From NCBI RefSeq assembly GCF_023169965.1, contig NZ_AP025592.1, positions 3,596,001-3,660,000 of the forward strand: 64,000 nt of DNA, in the 5' to 3' direction. A program made the translations under genes and the position numbers. Below the pieces are notes generated by a model, which was not told where the DNA came from, did no database searches, and saw only the letters and a program-made list of their open reading frames with translations. The first letter of the stretch is position 1; each line of letters begins with the position of its first letter. Shown here one piece after another: positions 38,201-47,400 of the stretch. The stretch comes from Anaeromyxobacter paludicola (GTDB lineage Bacteria > Myxococcota > Myxococcia > Myxococcales > Anaeromyxobacteraceae).

Positions 38201-39238
38201 TCATTCGGGCGTGACCATCACCTTGATCGCCTCTCGCGCGTTCATCGCGCGGTAGCCATCCGGCACTCCGTCGAGCGACACGGTGCGGTCGAAGACGCGT
38301 CCCGGGTTGATCCGCCCCTCGAGGACGTCCGGCAGCAGCTCGTCGATGTAGGCGCGGACGGGAGCCGGCCCGCCGCCGACGGTCACGTTCTTGTAGAAGG
38401 TCGGCAGGGCGCCGGGGGTGGCCTCGTAATGCGGCACCCCGACGCGGCCGACGGCTCCCCCGGGGCGAGCGATCTCGACCGCCGTCGAGGTGGCATCGCC
38501 GGTGCCGACGCACTCGAGCACCGAGTGCGCGCCGTGGCCGCCGGTGAGCTGCCGGACGCGCTCGACGGCCTCAGGTCCGCGTTCCGTGACGGCGTCGGTC
38601 GCGCCGAGCTCACGCGCGAGCGCCAGACGGTCGGGTCGGTGGCCCAGGATGATGATCTGCTCGGCGCCGATACGCTTCGCGGCGATGACACCGCACAGGC
38701 CGACCGCGCCGTCGCCGACGACGGCGACGCGCTTCCCCGGCGCGACGCGCGCAACGACCGCGGCGTGGTGGCCGGTGCCCATCACGTCGGACAGGGTGAG
38801 GAGCGAAGGCATCCGCGCGTCGTTCTCGGTGACGTCGAGCGGGTAGAGGGTCCCGTCGGCGAACGGGATCCGGAGCGCCTGCGCCTGCGCGCCGTTCAGA
38901 CCCCTGTTCCCGACGAACCCGACGTGAACGCATGCGGTCGGCAGCTTCTCCCGGCAGAACTCGCAGGTGCCGTCGGAGATCGCGAATGGCATCACCACGA
39001 CCTGACCGCGCTTGACGGCGCGAACGTCCCTTCCGACCGCCTCCACCACGCCGATGGCCTCGTGGCCCATGCTCTGGCCTCGCTCGTTCTTCGGCATGTC
39101 GTTGTACGGCCAAAGGTCGCTGCCGCAGATGCAGGCGCGGACCACGCGAAGGATGGCGTCCGTCGGCTCGACGAGGGTGGGATCGGGGACGTTCTCGACG
39201 CGGACATCGCCGGCGCCGTACATGATCGTTGCGCGCAT
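38201..39238 (-). CDS. Zinc-dependent alcohol dehydrogenase (MDR family)
   Basis: A 345-residue medium-chain dehydrogenase: catalytic zinc region CICGSDLW and MGHEAIGVVE, structural lobe CEFCREKLPTAC (three of the usual four cysteines), and NAD(P)-binding VAVVGDGAVGLCGV with an LGH..R segment suggesting NADP preference. It is divergent from LysR 2 across a 206-bp gap that holds a dyad operator, and is the first gene of a two-gene unit with the F420-reductase-like gene. Confidence 0.93.
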   Translation of the reverse strand: MRATIMYGAGDVRVENVPDPTLVEPTDAILRVVRACICGSDLWPYNDMPKNERGQSMGHEAIGVVEAVGRDVRAVKRGQVVVMPFAISDGTCEFCREKLPTACVHVGFVGNRGLNGAQAQALRIPFADGTLYPLDVTENDARMPSLLTLSDVMGTGHHAAVVARVAPGKRVAVVGDGAVGLCGVIAAKRIGAEQIIILGHRPDRLALARELGATDAVTERGPEAVERVRQLTGGHGAHSVLECVGTGDATSTAVEIARPGGAVGRVGVPHYEATPGALPTFYKNVTVGGGPAPVRAYIDELLPDVLEGRINPGRVFDRTVSLDGVPDGYRAMNAREAIKVMVTPE

Positions 39239-39354
39239 CGCTCAGGCCTCGCTGTGCTCGAGACTCGCCCGCGTGACCGAACGGTCGCGCCCGGCGTGGA
39301 GCAGATATACGGGCGGGGGCGCCGGCGCCGGTAGACGCGCCGGGCCTGACAGGC

Positions 39355-39373
39355 TGTTGAGCCAACCTCAACA
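39355..39373. promoter_or_regulatory. LysR 2 operator between LysR 2 and the alcohol dehydrogenase
   Basis: Perfect dyad TGTTGAG-ccaac-CTCAACA, a LysR-box-like structure, in the divergent gap. A close relative occurs at 37346. Confidence 0.6.
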
Positions 39374-39444
39374 ACGTGCGCGCTCCGTGCGATGATGGGC
39401 GCGCGAGAGGCACCGGCGGAGCCAGTGGTGGGGAGAACCTGCGC

Positions 39445-40353
39445 ATGAACACCGTCCCGTTCGTCCCGCTGCAGACGTTCCTGGCCGTGGCGCGGTTGCG
39501 GAGCTTCAGTGCCGCCGCGCGCGAGCTGGGCGTGACGCGCTCCGCCGTGAGCCACGCCGTCCAGCAACTCGAGGGTCAGCTTCGCGTGCCGCTGTTGAGC
39601 CGGACGACGAGGAGCGTCTCGGTGACGGAGGCGGGCCGGCGTCTGGTGGAGAGCGCGGGGCCGGCGATCGGGGAGGTCCTGACCGCGCTCGGCGAGGCCT
39701 CCGCGAAGCCCGGCGAGGCCGTCGGGCGCCTGCGGCTGTCGGTGCCGCAGGCGGCGCTTCCGTTCGTCATCGACCCAGTGGTCCCGACCCTCCGCGAGCG
39801 TCACCCGCGCGTCGAGGTCGAGGTCGTCGTCGAACAGCGCCTCGTCGACATCGTAGCCGAAGGCTACGACGCCGGTGTGCGGCTCACCGAGGCGATCGAG
39901 CGCGACATGGTCCAGGTGCGCCTGACGGATCCGTTCCGGTTCCTCGTGGTGGGCTCGCCCGAGTACCTGTCGCGACGCGGCACCCCGCAGCGTCCACAGG
40001 ACCTGCTGCGTCACGAGTGCATCAACCTGCGATCGCCGACGACGGGCGCGCTCTATGCCTGGGAGCTCGAGAGGGGTCGCAAGTCGTGGCGCGTCCCGGT
40101 GCGCGGTGGGATCGTCACCACCGATGAGAAGGTCGCCCTCTCCATGGCGTCGGGAGGAGCGGGGTTGGCGTATGCGTTCGAGCCGGTCGCGAGGGAGCAC
40201 CTGCAAAGCGGTCGCCTGGTGCCCGTCCTCGAGGAGTACGCAGCGACGGTCCCCGGGTACTTCCTCTACTTTCCCAGTCGTGCACAGCGGTCGGCACCCC
40301 TGCGGCTCTTTGTCGAGGCGGCCCGCGAGCTCGCCGTGCGACAGGCGAAGTGA
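39445..40353 (+). CDS. LysR-family transcriptional regulator 2
   Basis: A 302-residue LysR protein: HTH FLAVARLRSFSAAARELGVT then RSAVSHAVQQLEGQL, effector domain and the PGYFLYFPSRAQRSAPLRLF end. Paralogue of LysR 1. It is divergent from the alcohol dehydrogenase; the dyads at 39355 and 37346 suggest control of both that unit and hydrolase 2. I start at ATG 39445 (ggggag upstream) rather than an upstream ATG that adds an unrelated 23-residue stretch. Confidence 0.95.
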   Translation: MNTVPFVPLQTFLAVARLRSFSAAARELGVTRSAVSHAVQQLEGQLRVPLLSRTTRSVSVTEAGRRLVESAGPAIGEVLTALGEASAKPGEAVGRLRLSVPQAALPFVIDPVVPTLRERHPRVEVEVVVEQRLVDIVAEGYDAGVRLTEAIERDMVQVRLTDPFRFLVVGSPEYLSRRGTPQRPQDLLRHECINLRSPTTGALYAWELERGRKSWRVPVRGGIVTTDEKVALSMASGGAGLAYAFEPVAREHLQSGRLVPVLEEYAATVPGYFLYFPSRAQRSAPLRLFVEAARELAVRQAK

Positions 40354-40375
40354 GCACGCGCGATGCTCCGCTGCT

Positions 40376-40390
40376 GGGACCGAAGGTCCC
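40376..40390. terminator. Small hairpin after LysR 2
   Basis: GGGACC-gaa-GGTCCC, 23 bp after the LysR 2 stop; no T-run. Weak terminator candidate. Confidence 0.35.
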
Positions 40391-40449
40391 GGGCAAAATA
40401 CGGCCAAAACTCTGTTGCTTCTACCGGTTGAGACTGCCGGGGGACGTCA

Positions 40450-40480
40450 GGACACCGTATCCGCCTTTCGGTCGGTGTCC
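40450..40480. promoter_or_regulatory. Inverted repeat upstream of cas3
   Basis: ggaccacc-type dyad: ggacaccg (40450-40457) and cggtgtcc (40473-40480), perfect arms 15 bases apart, in the 288-bp gap before the cas operon. Possible operator for cas transcription; no other evidence. Confidence 0.3.
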
Positions 40481-40641
40481 ACTTGGCCGGATCAAGCCCA
40501 TACCCAGCCGCCGAGCCCGAGGGACAGCTTCGGGCGGCCGAAACCGAAAACGCATGACGCCTGCCGCAATGCAGGTGGCTCGCTTTCTTGGCATGTCCGG
40601 GGTCTGGAGTAGCCTCTCTCGATTCGAAGGGGGGCCGTGGG

Positions 40642-43368
40642 GTGAGCGGATTCTTCGATTATTGGGGGAAGGCCGGAGCGGAAGGCGAGGGGCGGGTTCA
40701 CCTGCTCCCCTTCCACGGGTTCGACGTCGCCGCTGTCGGCGCCGAGATCCTCGATCGGGATACGGCCCTGTTGCCGCGAATGGCCCACCTCTCGGGCTTC
40801 CGAGCAGAGGACCTCCGCTCGGCGATCCCCTTCGTCCTCGCGCTGCACGACCTCGGTAAGTTCGCAGAGCCCTTCCAGGATCTGATGCCTGATCTTGTGC
40901 GAGAGCTGCAAGGCCCGCGGGCGGCGCGCGTGTGCGCCGTTCACCATTCGAGCCTCGGGTACCAGCTCTGGCGGAGCTGGGCCACGCTGCGACCCGCACC
41001 CGACGAGGCGCAACTCCTCTGCCAGCTGCACCAGGTCGAGCTCGCTGGGGGCGCTCGTGGCCACAGGGACTTGGGCGACCTGATGCAGCCCTGGATGGCC
41101 GCGGTCCTGGGTCACCACGGCAAGCCGCCGGAAGAGGGCACGCTCGGCCCCGGGATCCTGCAGGCGCACCCGGCTTACCGGAGCCGCCGAGACGCAACGG
41201 CCTTCGCGCTGGCAGCGAGGAAGTTGCTCGCGCCCGCACCCCTGCGCGGCTCGGAGCCGGATTTCGAGAAGCAGCTCCAGCGGATGCGCCGCTCTTCTTG
41301 GTGGCTCGCCGGCTTCGCCATCCTCTGCGACTGGATCGGCTCCGACACCGACTTCTTCCAGCCGCAGCGGACCGAGATGGACCTGGCCGAGTACTGGCAG
41401 CGCGCCAGGACCTCGGCCGCGCGCGCGGTCGAGCACAGCGGGCTGGGCCGAAGCACGCCTCGGGCGTATGCGGGCGTGGAGCACCTCTTCCCGCAGATCG
41501 CCGCGAGTCCAAGTCCGTTGCAGGGGGCGGCGGCCACCATAGAGATCGGCGATGGCCCGCAGTTCTACGTTCTCGAGGACCTGACCGGTTCCGGGAAGAC
41601 GGAGGCCGCGCTCATTCTCGCCCACCGGCTCCTCGACGCCGGCCGAAGCGACGGGATCTTCTTCGCCCTGCCGACCATGGCGACCGCCAACGCGATGCAC
41701 CGCCGGGTCGAGCCGCTCCTGAACAAGCTCTTCAAGGGGGAGCCGTCCTATCTCCTCACCCACAGCGGCCCTCGCCTGACCTGCAAGGATCGGATCGCGC
41801 TCGGTCAGCGCTCGGCAGACGACGCGGCGGGCGAGGAAGAGGCGGCCGCGACCGCCAGCGCCTGGCTCGCGGACGGGAGAAAGAAGGCGCTGTTGGCCGA
41901 GCTGGGCGTAGGCACCATCGACCAGGCGCTGCTCGCCGCTCTCCAGAGCAAGCACGCCGCGTTCCGGCTCCTGGGATTGCACCGGCACGTGCTCGTCGTG
42001 GACGAGGTCCACGCCTGCGACGTCTACATGCTCCGGGTGCTCTGCGGATTGCTCCGCGCACACGCGGGGCTCGGCGGGAGTGCCATACTCCTCAGCGCCA
42101 CGCTTCCGCTCGAGCAGCGGAGGCAACTCGCCCGGGCGTTCGCCGAAGGTGCCGGTGCGCACGGGGCGGAGTTGCCGACCAGCGAGGAGTATCCGCTGCT
42201 CACCGCCTGGTCCGGGGATCGGGTGCAGGAGCGGGCCGTGGCGGCGCGGAACGGCGCGCCGCGCACGCTCCCGATCGTGTTCCGCCGCTCGGTCGCGGAG
42301 GTCGTCGCGCGGCTCACCGAAGCGGCCCGGGCCGGGCGGTGCGCCTGCTGGGTGAGGAACAGCGTGGCGGACGCAGTGGAGGCGCGCGACCTCCTGGCCG
42401 CGATCCTGGGCGAAGACGCGGTCACCCTGTTCCACGCGCGCTTCGCCCTCGGGGACCGCCTTCGAATCGAGGACGCCGTCTTGGCCAGGTTCGGGACCGG
42501 CGGCGAGGCCGCCCAGCGGTGCGGCCGGGTCGTGATCGCGACGCAGGTGATCGAGCAGTCGCTCGACGTCGACTTCGACGTGCTCGTGTCGGATCTCTGT
42601 CCCATCGACCGGCTGATCCAGCGGGCGGGCAGGCTCCAGCGCCACGCCCGAGCGGACCTCGACCGGGATCCGCCGGCCCTCGAGGTCCTCGCCCCGCCCT
42701 GGTCCGAAGACCCGTCTGCGGGCTGGCTCTCGGCTCCGTTCCAGCGCACTGCGGTGGTCTACCCCGACCCCGCGGTCCTCTGGCGCACGCTGCGCGAGCT
42801 CAAGAATCGCCAACAGTTCGCACTGCCCGGCGAGGCGCGCGCCCTGGTCGAGGCGGTGTTCGGATCCGACGAAACGCCTGCGGCGCTGATGCCCAGATCC
42901 GGCCAGGCCGTGGGGAAGCAGCTTTCCCAGGCTTCAGTCGCACAAGGGGCGGTCCTGTGCCTCGACCTCGGGTACCTGCGTCAGGGGATGGACTGGTCGA
43001 GCGAGGCCCACACGCCCACCCGCCTCGGGGAGCCGACCGTGACCGTGCGCCTCGCCCGGGCCGAAGCGGCCGCGCCCTGGCTCGATGGCGTGGCGCGACA
43101 TCTCCAGTGGCCCTTGAGCCAGTTGAGCGTCACACGGCGGCTCGTCGCGCGTCCATCTCCGGATGAAGCCGACCTCGTTGCGCAGCTCGAGCGGACCCAG
43201 CCGTTCGTGGGCGATGACATCGTGACGGTGCCGCTGCGGCTTCAGGGGGATGGCACCTGGACAGGACGCGCGGTGGCCGAGAGAGGCCCGCCCGAGAACC
43301 CCCGCGAAGTCCCCGTCCAGATCCTCTACTCGCCCGTTCGCGGGCTGTCGGTCATCCAAGGAGCGTGA
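40642..43368 (+). CDS. cas3: Cas3 HD nuclease-helicase, type I-E
   Basis: A 908-residue CRISPR interference effector that unwinds and degrades DNA marked by Cascade. The N-terminal HD nuclease shows H25 (LLPFHGFD) and H69-D70 (ALHDLGKF), plus VHHSSLGYQ. Helicase motifs follow: Walker A GSGKTEA (~316-322), DEVH (454-457 in VVDEVHACD), LLSATLP, and QVIEQSLDVDFDVLVSD with QRAGRLQRH (motif VI). I start at GTG 40642 (aagggggg site) since the longer ATG frame adds 18 poorly conserved residues. It is first in the cas operon; Cas8e starts 4 bp after. Confidence 0.96.
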   Translation: MSGFFDYWGKAGAEGEGRVHLLPFHGFDVAAVGAEILDRDTALLPRMAHLSGFRAEDLRSAIPFVLALHDLGKFAEPFQDLMPDLVRELQGPRAARVCAVHHSSLGYQLWRSWATLRPAPDEAQLLCQLHQVELAGGARGHRDLGDLMQPWMAAVLGHHGKPPEEGTLGPGILQAHPAYRSRRDATAFALAARKLLAPAPLRGSEPDFEKQLQRMRRSSWWLAGFAILCDWIGSDTDFFQPQRTEMDLAEYWQRARTSAARAVEHSGLGRSTPRAYAGVEHLFPQIAASPSPLQGAAATIEIGDGPQFYVLEDLTGSGKTEAALILAHRLLDAGRSDGIFFALPTMATANAMHRRVEPLLNKLFKGEPSYLLTHSGPRLTCKDRIALGQRSADDAAGEEEAAATASAWLADGRKKALLAELGVGTIDQALLAALQSKHAAFRLLGLHRHVLVVDEVHACDVYMLRVLCGLLRAHAGLGGSAILLSATLPLEQRRQLARAFAEGAGAHGAELPTSEEYPLLTAWSGDRVQERAVAARNGAPRTLPIVFRRSVAEVVARLTEAARAGRCACWVRNSVADAVEARDLLAAILGEDAVTLFHARFALGDRLRIEDAVLARFGTGGEAAQRCGRVVIATQVIEQSLDVDFDVLVSDLCPIDRLIQRAGRLQRHARADLDRDPPALEVLAPPWSEDPSAGWLSAPFQRTAVVYPDPAVLWRTLRELKNRQQFALPGEARALVEAVFGSDETPAALMPRSGQAVGKQLSQASVAQGAVLCLDLGYLRQGMDWSSEAHTPTRLGEPTVTVRLARAEAAAPWLDGVARHLQWPLSQLSVTRRLVARPSPDEADLVAQLERTQPFVGDDIVTVPLRLQGDGTWTGRAVAERGPPENPREVPVQILYSPVRGLSVIQGA

Positions 43369-43372
43369 GCAC

Positions 43373-44998
43373 GTGGCCTACAACCTGATCGACGAGCGCT
43401 GGATCCCCGTGCTCCGTCGCAGCGGCAAGGTGGAGATGATCTCGCCCGCCCAGGTGGTCGAGAGGGAGGACCCTCCGCTCCGCATCGCCAGCCCTCGGCC
43501 GGACTTCGATGGGGCGCTCCTCGAGTTTCTCATCGGCCTCTTGCAGACCGCGGGCGCGCCAGCGACCGAGCGCGAATGGGAAGACGCGCTCGAGAGCCCG
43601 CCCGGCGTGGGCCAGCTCAAGAGCAGGCTGGACGCCGTCCGGGGGGCGTTCTTCCTCGACGGGGACGGGCCGAGATTCATGCAGGATCTTACTGTCGCGC
43701 AAGACCCCCGGGTCGCTCGGCTCCCTATCGGCGCGCTCCTCATCGACAGGATCGGAGAGGAAGGGCTCAGCGACTCCCCGACGCTCTTCGCCAAGCCAGG
43801 CTTGTTCGACTCCCTGAGCCTTCCAGCAGCTGCGGCCAGCCTCATGGCGCTACAGACCTACGCCCCGGCGGGCGGAAGGGGGCAGTTCACCTCGCTGCGA
43901 GGGGGCGGCCCTCTCACGACGCTGATACTCGGGGAGACCCTCTGGGCGACAGCGTGGCTCAACGTGCTGCCGAGGCGCGAGTTCGAGGCTCGTGTTCCGG
44001 GAGATGCGACGCTCACGTCGGACGCGGCCATCTTCCCTTGGATGGAGAAGACGCGCCGGGGCGATACGCCGCCGAGCAGCGTTCATCCCCTTCAGCACTT
44101 GTGGGGACTGCCACGCCGCTGCCGCCTGGAGATCGCCCAGTCGGACGAGGAGCCATGCGCCGTCTACGGCGCACAGGCCGGCCCGGCAGTCCGAGGCTAC
44201 GTCGGCCGGCCAGAGGGGATGAGTTACGACGGGGACTACCGCCATCCGTGGACGCCGTACTCCTACAGTAAGCCGGGCGAGCCCTGGAATCCGAAGAAGG
44301 GAAGCGCCGACGGTCTGCCGTACCGCGACTGGCCCCTGCTCGTCACTGGGAGCGAGAAGCGCCGTCCGGCAACAGTCGTCAGCTACTTCGCCTCGACTCA
44401 CCGTCGCGCGTTACTCGGCGGCGTCGCGCGACTCGTGGCGTTCGGATACGCGATGGACAACATGAAGCCGCTGCGCTGGTGCCGAGCAGAGACCCCGCTC
44501 GTCACCGTCGATGAGCAGCTCGCGCCAATGTTCTCCGGGCAGGTGGAGAAACTCGTTGAGGCGAGCGAGGAGGTCCGGAAGACCCTGGCGGCGCAGGTGC
44601 GCGCCGCCCTGAGCGATCGACCGGCGGACCTCGACGTCTTCGACCAGGTGAACCCGGCCTTCTGGTCCGCCACCGAACCTGCCTTCTTCCGGACGGTACA
44701 TGCGGTCAAGGCGGAGCTCGAGGCGGGGAAGACTGCCGACGAGCCGAAACAGGCCTGGCTGTCGAGCTTGCACGACTCCGCCCTCGCCCTGTTTGACCGC
44801 TTCACCGGCTCCTCGGCGGACCTCGCGGCTCCCGACCTTCGGCGGGTCGTGCTTGCCCGGCACAGCCTGATCCACTTCACGAGCCCGGACGCGACGAAGC
44901 TGCGAAAGCTGCTCGGGCTCTCCACCCCGAACGAACCTACCCCGAAGGCGCCGCGCGGGAAGAGCGCGAGCCGTCGCCCCACCCAGGAGAGCGTCTGA
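43373..44998 (+). CDS. cas8e: Cas8e (Cse1/CasA), Cascade large subunit
   Basis: A 541-residue protein that recognises the PAM and recruits Cas3 in type I-E. The start AYNLIDERWIPVLRRSGK is the Cse1 signature; later FFLDGDGPRFMQD, and WNPKKGSADGLPYRDWPLLV fit the family. The GTG at 43373 follows the aaggag site near the cas3 stop; the longer frame lies inside cas3 and is rejected. Its stop overlaps the cse2 ATG by one base. Confidence 0.95.
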   Translation: MAYNLIDERWIPVLRRSGKVEMISPAQVVEREDPPLRIASPRPDFDGALLEFLIGLLQTAGAPATEREWEDALESPPGVGQLKSRLDAVRGAFFLDGDGPRFMQDLTVAQDPRVARLPIGALLIDRIGEEGLSDSPTLFAKPGLFDSLSLPAAAASLMALQTYAPAGGRGQFTSLRGGGPLTTLILGETLWATAWLNVLPRREFEARVPGDATLTSDAAIFPWMEKTRRGDTPPSSVHPLQHLWGLPRRCRLEIAQSDEEPCAVYGAQAGPAVRGYVGRPEGMSYDGDYRHPWTPYSYSKPGEPWNPKKGSADGLPYRDWPLLVTGSEKRRPATVVSYFASTHRRALLGGVARLVAFGYAMDNMKPLRWCRAETPLVTVDEQLAPMFSGQVEKLVEASEEVRKTLAAQVRAALSDRPADLDVFDQVNPAFWSATEPAFFRTVHAVKAELEAGKTADEPKQAWLSSLHDSALALFDRFTGSSADLAAPDLRRVVLARHSLIHFTSPDATKLRKLLGLSTPNEPTPKAPRGKSASRRPTQESV

Positions 44999-45510
44999 TG
45001 AGTGAACAGCAGGCTGCATCTACACCCGAGGAGCAGCGCTCGACCCTCTGGCGGTGGTGGAAGTCCCTCGACGAGGACCGCGCCGGACGCGCCGAGCTGC
45101 GGCGCTGCGGCACCCCGGCTGAAGTGGCATTCGCGCCCGCCTACCACGCACTGCTGCGCCGCCTCGGCTCGCGCCTCGGCGAGGACGACGCGCGCCGGGT
45201 GGCAGCCGTGGCCGCGATCCTGGCGCACGTGGAACGAGAGCCGACCCAGGAGGTCTCGCTGGCTCGCCAGATGGGAACCCCCAAGGCCGAGGGGCAAGGG
45301 CCGGTGATCGGCGACAGCCACTTCCGCCACATCCTGCGCGAGGAGGATCCGGAGGTGATCATGCGTGAGGTCATCCGGGTGGTCCGCCAGCTCGACCGGT
45401 GTGCCGCGGTCGACCGGCTCTTCAAGGACCTCATGAGCTGGAACGAGCGCACCCGAGTCCGCTGGGCGCAGGACTTCTATGAGGCCGCGCCGCTGACCGA
45501 GAAGAAGTGA
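44998..45510 (+). CDS. cse2: Cse2/CasB (Cas11), Cascade small subunit
   Basis: A 170-residue helical small subunit that lines the Cascade belly and stabilises the R-loop. LWRWWKSLDEDRAGRAELRR and FRHILREEDPEVIMREVIRV are typical Cse2 blocks. It is translationally coupled to cas8e (TGATG) and 42 bp before cas7e. Confidence 0.93.
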   Translation: MSEQQAASTPEEQRSTLWRWWKSLDEDRAGRAELRRCGTPAEVAFAPAYHALLRRLGSRLGEDDARRVAAVAAILAHVEREPTQEVSLARQMGTPKAEGQGPVIGDSHFRHILREEDPEVIMREVIRVVRQLDRCAAVDRLFKDLMSWNERTRVRWAQDFYEAAPLTEKK

Positions 45511-45552
45511 CCCCAACACCGCCCTCTCAACCGCCCTGAACCGGAGACACAC

Positions 45553-46590
45553 ATGCCCACCACCTTCGTCCAGCTCCACTTCCTCACCCCCTACGCGCCG
45601 TCCAACCTGAACCGCGACGACCTCGGCCGGCCCAAGACCGCGCTGTTCGGCGGCAGCCAGCGGCTCCGTGTGAGCTCGCAGAGCCTCAAGCGCGCCTGGC
45701 GCACCTCCGATGCGTTTGCGGCGGAGCTGTCCGAGCATCTCGGCATCCGCACCAAGCGGTTCGGGGAGCTGGTGCTTCCGGTCCTCACGAGGGGGCTCGG
45801 CGAGAAGCAGGCCTCCAAGGTGGCGAGCCAGCTCGCCGAAGTGTTTGGCGCGGTGAAGGATTCGGGGCTCCGCACCGAGCAGCTCGCCCACATCAGCCCG
45901 GACGAGAAGAGGGAGCTCGAGTCGCTCGCCGCGAAGTTGGCCGAGGAGAAGCGCGCGCCGACCGAGGAGGAGCTGGAAGGGTTGCTCGGGCTGAGCGGAG
46001 GCGCCGCCGACATCGCGCTCTTCGGCCGGATGCTCGCTGCCAAGGCCAAGTTCAACGTCGAGGCGGCTTGCCAGGTCGCGCACGCCCTCTCGATCCACAA
46101 GGTCGCGCTGGAGGACGACTACTTCACAGCGGTGGACGACCTCAAGGGCGCGGAGGAGGACGCCGGCGCGGGCCACGTGGGCACGCAGGAGTTCGCCTCG
46201 GCGGTGCTGTACCACTACGTCTGCATCGACAGGAACCTCCTCTCCGAGAATTTCGGGGGCGACGAGGCGCTGGTCACGCGGACGCTGCGCGCGCTCGGCG
46301 AGGCGTGCCTCACGGTGGCGCCGAATGGGAAGCAGAACAGCTTCGCCGCGCGCTCGCGGGCGCACTTCGCTCTTGCGGAGAAGGGGCCCGCCCAGCCGCG
46401 CTCTCTGGCCTCCGCCTTCCTCCGGCCGGTCACGGGTGACGACCTGCTCGCTTCCGGCGTGGCGGCCCTGCAGCAGACGCGGGCGCAGCTCGATCGCGTC
46501 TACGGTGACGCGGCGAGCTCCTGCTCCTTCGACGTCGCGGCGGGTGAGGGCACCAAGTCCGCGCTGCTCGACTTCCTGTCGACCCCCTGA
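45553..46590 (+). CDS. cas7e: Cas7e (Cse4/CasC), Cascade backbone
   Basis: A 345-residue RAMP protein forming the crRNA-binding backbone of Cascade. The N-terminus FVQLHFLTPYAPSNLNRDDL, FGGSQRLRVSSQSLKRAWR and IDRNLLSENFGGDEAL are the Cas7e hallmarks. The ATG has an accggaga site. Cas5e starts 3 bp after its stop. Confidence 0.95.
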   Translation: MPTTFVQLHFLTPYAPSNLNRDDLGRPKTALFGGSQRLRVSSQSLKRAWRTSDAFAAELSEHLGIRTKRFGELVLPVLTRGLGEKQASKVASQLAEVFGAVKDSGLRTEQLAHISPDEKRELESLAAKLAEEKRAPTEEELEGLLGLSGGAADIALFGRMLAAKAKFNVEAACQVAHALSIHKVALEDDYFTAVDDLKGAEEDAGAGHVGTQEFASAVLYHYVCIDRNLLSENFGGDEALVTRTLRALGEACLTVAPNGKQNSFAARSRAHFALAEKGPAQPRSLASAFLRPVTGDDLLASGVAALQQTRAQLDRVYGDAASSCSFDVAAGEGTKSALLDFLSTP

Positions 46591-46593
46591 GCC

Positions 46594-47400
46594 ATGCCAT
46601 CGTTCCTCTGTTTCCGCCTGCACGGGCCGCTCGCCTCCTGGGGAGAGATCGCCGTTGGCGAGCGACGCCCATCCGCGCCGCACCCCTCCCGGTCCGCCGT
46701 GCTCGGGATATTGGCGGCGGCGCTCGGGGTGCGCCGAGATGACTCGGACGCCTGGGGATCCCTCGACGCGGGGATCGGCTTCGCGTCCCGGACCGAGGCG
46801 CCGGGCCAGTTGCTCGTCGACTTCCACACCGCCCAGGGGCCCGGCGAGAAGCTGCTCCGGGCCGATGAGCGAGAGGCCAGGAAGCGAAAGGCCCCGTGGC
46901 ACCGCCCCGCCACGAGGAAGGAAGAGCTCGCCTTCGCCCGCGCCGACCTCGACACGTTGCTGAGCAGTCGCCAGTACCGGCTGGATGCGCTCTGGACGGT
47001 GGCCCTCTGGGCGAAGGAGGGCGCTGCGCTACCCTGGTCGATCGACGCGATGAGGGATGCTTTGCGCCGCCCGACGTTCGTCCCGTACCTGGGTCGGAAG
47101 AGCTGCCCGCTCGACGTACCTCTGGAGCCGCAAGTCGTGGAGGCGCCGGATCCGGTGACTGCGATCGCCTCGGCCGGGTTCGGGACGGACGAGCTGCTGG
47201 CTATGGTGATCGCCGGCGGGCGCGGAAGCGCCACGGTGCAGTGGGAGGGCGCCTGGCCGGGCCTCGCCCCTGAGCAGACGGTCCGGCGCCGTGACCGGGT
47301 GCTGAGCAGGAGCCGCTGGCAGTTCACGGAGCGGGAGGAGCACCAGAAGGCGTGGAGCGCCGCGCCCGAGAAAGGAAATCATGTTCCTGAGCAGGGTTGA
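46594..47400 (+). CDS. cas5e: Cas5e (CasD)
   Basis: A 268-residue RAMP protein that caps the 5' handle of the crRNA. FRLHGPLASWGEIAVGERRP then SRSAVLGILAAALGVRRDD is the Cas5e start. No ribosome site of its own is obvious; it is probably translated by coupling from cas7e. It overlaps cas6e by 20 nt. Confidence 0.94.
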   Translation: MPSFLCFRLHGPLASWGEIAVGERRPSAPHPSRSAVLGILAAALGVRRDDSDAWGSLDAGIGFASRTEAPGQLLVDFHTAQGPGEKLLRADEREARKRKAPWHRPATRKEELAFARADLDTLLSSRQYRLDALWTVALWAKEGAALPWSIDAMRDALRRPTFVPYLGRKSCPLDVPLEPQVVEAPDPVTAIASAGFGTDELLAMVIAGGRGSATVQWEGAWPGLAPEQTVRRRDRVLSRSRWQFTEREEHQKAWSAAPEKGNHVPEQG

